Shown: one piece after another, positions 49,352-50,732 of the stretch
Layout of the letters: every line of letters starts with the position of its first letter
How positions within the stretch are numbered: the stretch's first letter is position 1
Program-made: the position numbers and the translations under genes
From: Collinsella sp. 4_8_47FAA
GTDB taxonomy: Bacteria; Actinomycetota; Coriobacteriia; Coriobacteriales; Coriobacteriaceae
Direction: 5' to 3'
DNA: 50,732 nt
NCBI RefSeq assembly: GCF_000763055.1
Contig: NZ_KN214134.1
Location: 341,703-392,434 of the forward strand
The notes under the pieces: generated by a model
What the model was told of the DNA's origin: nothing
The model's database searches: none
The model's input: only the letters and a program-made list of their open reading frames with translations

Positions 49352-49707
49352 CCGCGGTCTCGTCCTACATCGCCTACGCGCGGGCACTCAACAGGCTGGG
49401 TTGGACGCCGGCCGAGTTTGTGGTGGCGGAGTCGTTTGTCGTGCGCCTGCGCGGCATGCTGGGACGGCGTCCGGTTGCCGCCAACGGCCTGCCGCTCGTC
49501 ATGGCGTTTCCACGCTGTTCTTCGGTCCATACGTGTTTTATGGCCTATCCCATCGACATCGCCTTCATCAATCGCGACGGCAATATCCTCGCGCGCTACG
49601 AAAACGTACGTCCCTGGTGTATGTGCTCCTGCCCCGGCGCCTGGGCCGTACTAGAGCGTCCTTCAATCATTGTTTCGACCCCTGCTCTCCAACGCGTGCC
49701 GGCGTAA
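49348..49707 (+). CDS. DUF192-domain protein in the tad operon
   Basis: 119 residues. FVVRLRGMLGRRPV, then MAFPRCSSVHTCFMAYPIDI and AFINRDGNILARYENVRPW, match DUF192, whose structure is a small barrel. Function is unknown. GTG 49348 overlaps the preceding stop (GTGA) by 4 nt and has GGGGGTGG just upstream, so it is translated with the pilus genes. It lacks the N-terminal signal sequence that many DUF192 proteins have, so it is probably cytoplasmic. Confidence 0.82.
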   Translation: MTAVSSYIAYARALNRLGWTPAEFVVAESFVVRLRGMLGRRPVAANGLPLVMAFPRCSSVHTCFMAYPIDIAFINRDGNILARYENVRPWCMCSCPGAWAVLERPSIIVSTPALQRVPA

Positions 49708-49766
49708 GAGATTGGCGACAGCGGACTTTCGTCATACGAAATTGGGTAAGATGGAGGAGAAGGTGC

Positions 49767-50033
49767 ATGGATGTTGAGATCCATCCGAACGCCAAAAAAC
49801 ACTTGACGGAAAAGCAGGTACTAGGTGCCTGGTTCGCGGTTACTGAGTGCATTCGCCGCGAGTCGGAGGACGAGCCGCCGAGATGGCTTGCCATTGGATG
49901 GCTTCCAGATGGTCGAAGTGTGGAACTTGTTGCGGTCGAACTAATTCGTGGATGGCTCATTATTCATGCCCTGTCTCCGGTTCAGAAGAAATTCTGGCAA
50001 GAGATCGAGCGAGCTCGGCAGAGGGGTCGATGA
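49767..50033 (+). CDS. Small type II toxin-like protein (toxin-first pair)
   Basis: 88 residues. VEIHPNAKKHLTEKQVLGAW, then PPRWLAIGWLPDGRSVELVA and WLIIHALSPVQKKFW, have the beta-rich layout of BrnT/DUF4258-like toxin families, with a C-terminal His near IIHA. The exact family is not certain. ATG 49767 lies behind GGAGGAGAAGG. It overlaps the next gene by 4 nt, and that gene encodes a ribbon-helix-helix protein, which supports a toxin-antitoxin pair. Confidence 0.6.
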   Translation: MDVEIHPNAKKHLTEKQVLGAWFAVTECIRRESEDEPPRWLAIGWLPDGRSVELVAVELIRGWLIIHALSPVQKKFWQEIERARQRGR

Positions 50034-50317
50034 TGGGCAAGACGTATACGGCCGCTAATGGTCAGGTTGTAACGGATGAAATGATTGACGCGTGGTGCGA
50101 GTCGTACGAGCGCGGAGAGTTTCCGGATGGCGAACACACCGTTGGTGGGATCGTGCATGGACGGCCCCCGCTCTCAGGTGAGGGGACGGCAACGCTGTCG
50201 GTCAAGATTCCTCTGGGAATGAAGGAGGCCATTCGTCGACGGGCGGCTGCCGAGGGGATGACGCCAAGTGAGTTTGCCCGTGCGGCTCTGAGCGAAAAAC
50301 TTCTTGCTGCCGGCTGA
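50030..50317 (+). CDS. Ribbon-helix-helix antitoxin-like protein
   Basis: 95 residues. The C-terminal 45 residues (TATLSVKIPLGMKEAIRRRA, then AAEGMTPSEFARAALSEKLL) form a ribbon-helix-helix DNA-binding domain. The N-terminal part (MGKTYTAANGQVVTDEMIDA) is the likely toxin-binding segment. ATG 50030 overlaps the toxin stop (ATGA); ATG 50033 is equally possible. It would also repress the pair's promoter. Confidence 0.68.
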   Translation: MMGKTYTAANGQVVTDEMIDAWCESYERGEFPDGEHTVGGIVHGRPPLSGEGTATLSVKIPLGMKEAIRRRAAAEGMTPSEFARAALSEKLLAAG

Positions 50318-50571
50318 TGCCTCTGACGTGCCGATTTATAGAACCGGGTTGATTTTCAATCTCAACGCAACAGCCTGAACGGACCCCGCGTTTCCGCAGC
50401 TAGCGCAACGCGGAAATAGCTCCCGGCACCTGGCCATCACTTCGTTTCCGCAGGTGGAGGGGCTGTGGAGTCCGGTGCCCCCATGCCGCCGCCGCATGCT
50501 CCGCCAGCCCGCCGCGCAGCCGTTCCGGACTCAGCGCAACGGGCCCTCCGGCCCATGTCCCGGCCCGCCGC
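50318..50571. other. GC-rich intergenic segment
   Basis: No gene is supported. GTTTCCGCAG occurs at about 50391 and 50450, and CGCGGAAAT at about 50411 is its near inverse. GGCACC/GGTGCC form a weak pair. G+C rises sharply relative to the pair to its left, suggesting a boundary near 50330. Confidence 0.45.
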
Positions 50572-50732
50572 CTATCCCGCCAGCGGCCCCTCGCCCCTCG
50601 CGGCCCTGGCCCTTTCGATGCAGCCGGGCGTGAGGTCGAGCTCGCCGGGCGCCAGCTCCTCTATCCCGAACGCGTCCATGAGGGCGGAGGCGTCCTCCCC
50701 GAGGGCCATCCGCAGCACGCGCGCCGGCGTCA
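50572..50732 (-). CDS. Unrecognised protein, C-terminal 52 residues (partial)
   Basis: Read leftward from the window edge, an open frame of 52 residues ends at TAG (50574-50572). It includes LRMALGEDASALMDAFGI, EELAPGELDLTPGCIERARA and ends GEGPLAG. Codon third positions are very GC-rich, supporting real coding. I do not recognise the family; a mobile-element protein is one possibility, based only on composition. Confidence 0.5.
   Translation of the reverse strand, partial: TPARVLRMALGEDASALMDAFGIEELAPGELDLTPGCIERARAARGEGPLAG

Noticed and set aside
40117-49707. Missing secretin as evidence of a broken tad locus
   Set aside because: A single-membrane actinobacterium needs no outer-membrane secretin; absence is expected.

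Overview
The window is about 60-65% G+C and gene-dense, and it reads as chromosome from a Coriobacteriia gut actinobacterium, most likely Collinsella. This is inferred from gene content and codon use, not from a marker gene: a T-box-controlled pheST operon, homoserine O-acetyltransferase MetA, a secretin-free Tad pilus operon, a DUF4012 protein next to glmM, and an ECF-type nickel/cobalt transporter.

Layout. 1-420: left end of an IS110-family element (transposase N-terminus on the minus strand, running off the window) with an upstream non-coding segment that folds like a bridge RNA; it interrupts one copy of a short dispersed repeat. 618-3352: recQ and a GntR/UTRA regulator. 3497-5197: SIS-domain sugar-phosphate deglycase-like gene and a cyclase-family hydrolase. 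5344-8804: 2-hydroxyacid/lactate dehydrogenase, metA, 5-formyl-THF cyclo-ligase, hicAB toxin-antitoxin. 8960-11995: large M16 metallopeptidase. 12.1-17.1 kb: an accessory-looking block with nested palindromic repeats, an AlbA_2/ATPase/winged-helix protein, an HNH endonuclease with a possible modified-base-reader domain, a zinc-ribbon protein and a DUF5710 protein, bounded by tRNA-Val(GAC). 17.7-24.3 kb: EamA transporter, DUF4012 protein, glmM, M32 carboxypeptidase. 24.4-28.5 kb: T-box leader, pheS, pheT. 28.6-31.4 kb: ECF metal transporter (M, Q, O) behind a NikR-type palindrome. 31.5-33.4 kb: a phospholipase-C-like protein and a PD-(D/E)XK-like protein. 33.5 kb: MITE-like palindromic element. 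33.9-39.9 kb: pyruvate kinase, a Ca2+-type P-ATPase with a structured leader, RsgA. 40.1-49.7 kb: tad operon with extensive start/stop overlaps (cpaB, cpaE, cpaF, tadB, tadC, two Flp-like pilins, TadE/TadG-like proteins, DUF192). 49.8-50.3 kb: small toxin-antitoxin-like pair. After 50.32 kb the sequence becomes very GC-rich and holds the 3' end of an unrecognised minus-strand gene.

The most interesting signal is at the left edge. The non-coding end of the IS110 element contains two stem/internal-loop structures. The first carries guide-like bases matching both sides of the repeat the element sits in. The second carries bases complementary to the element's own tip. An intact copy of the same repeat, a predicted unoccupied target, lies at 22599-22627. 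A second candidate is the leader of the P-type ATPase, where two hairpins have perfectly complementary 7-nt loop sequences and the second hairpin buries the ribosome-binding site. All structures were found by eye; no folding or database search was run.
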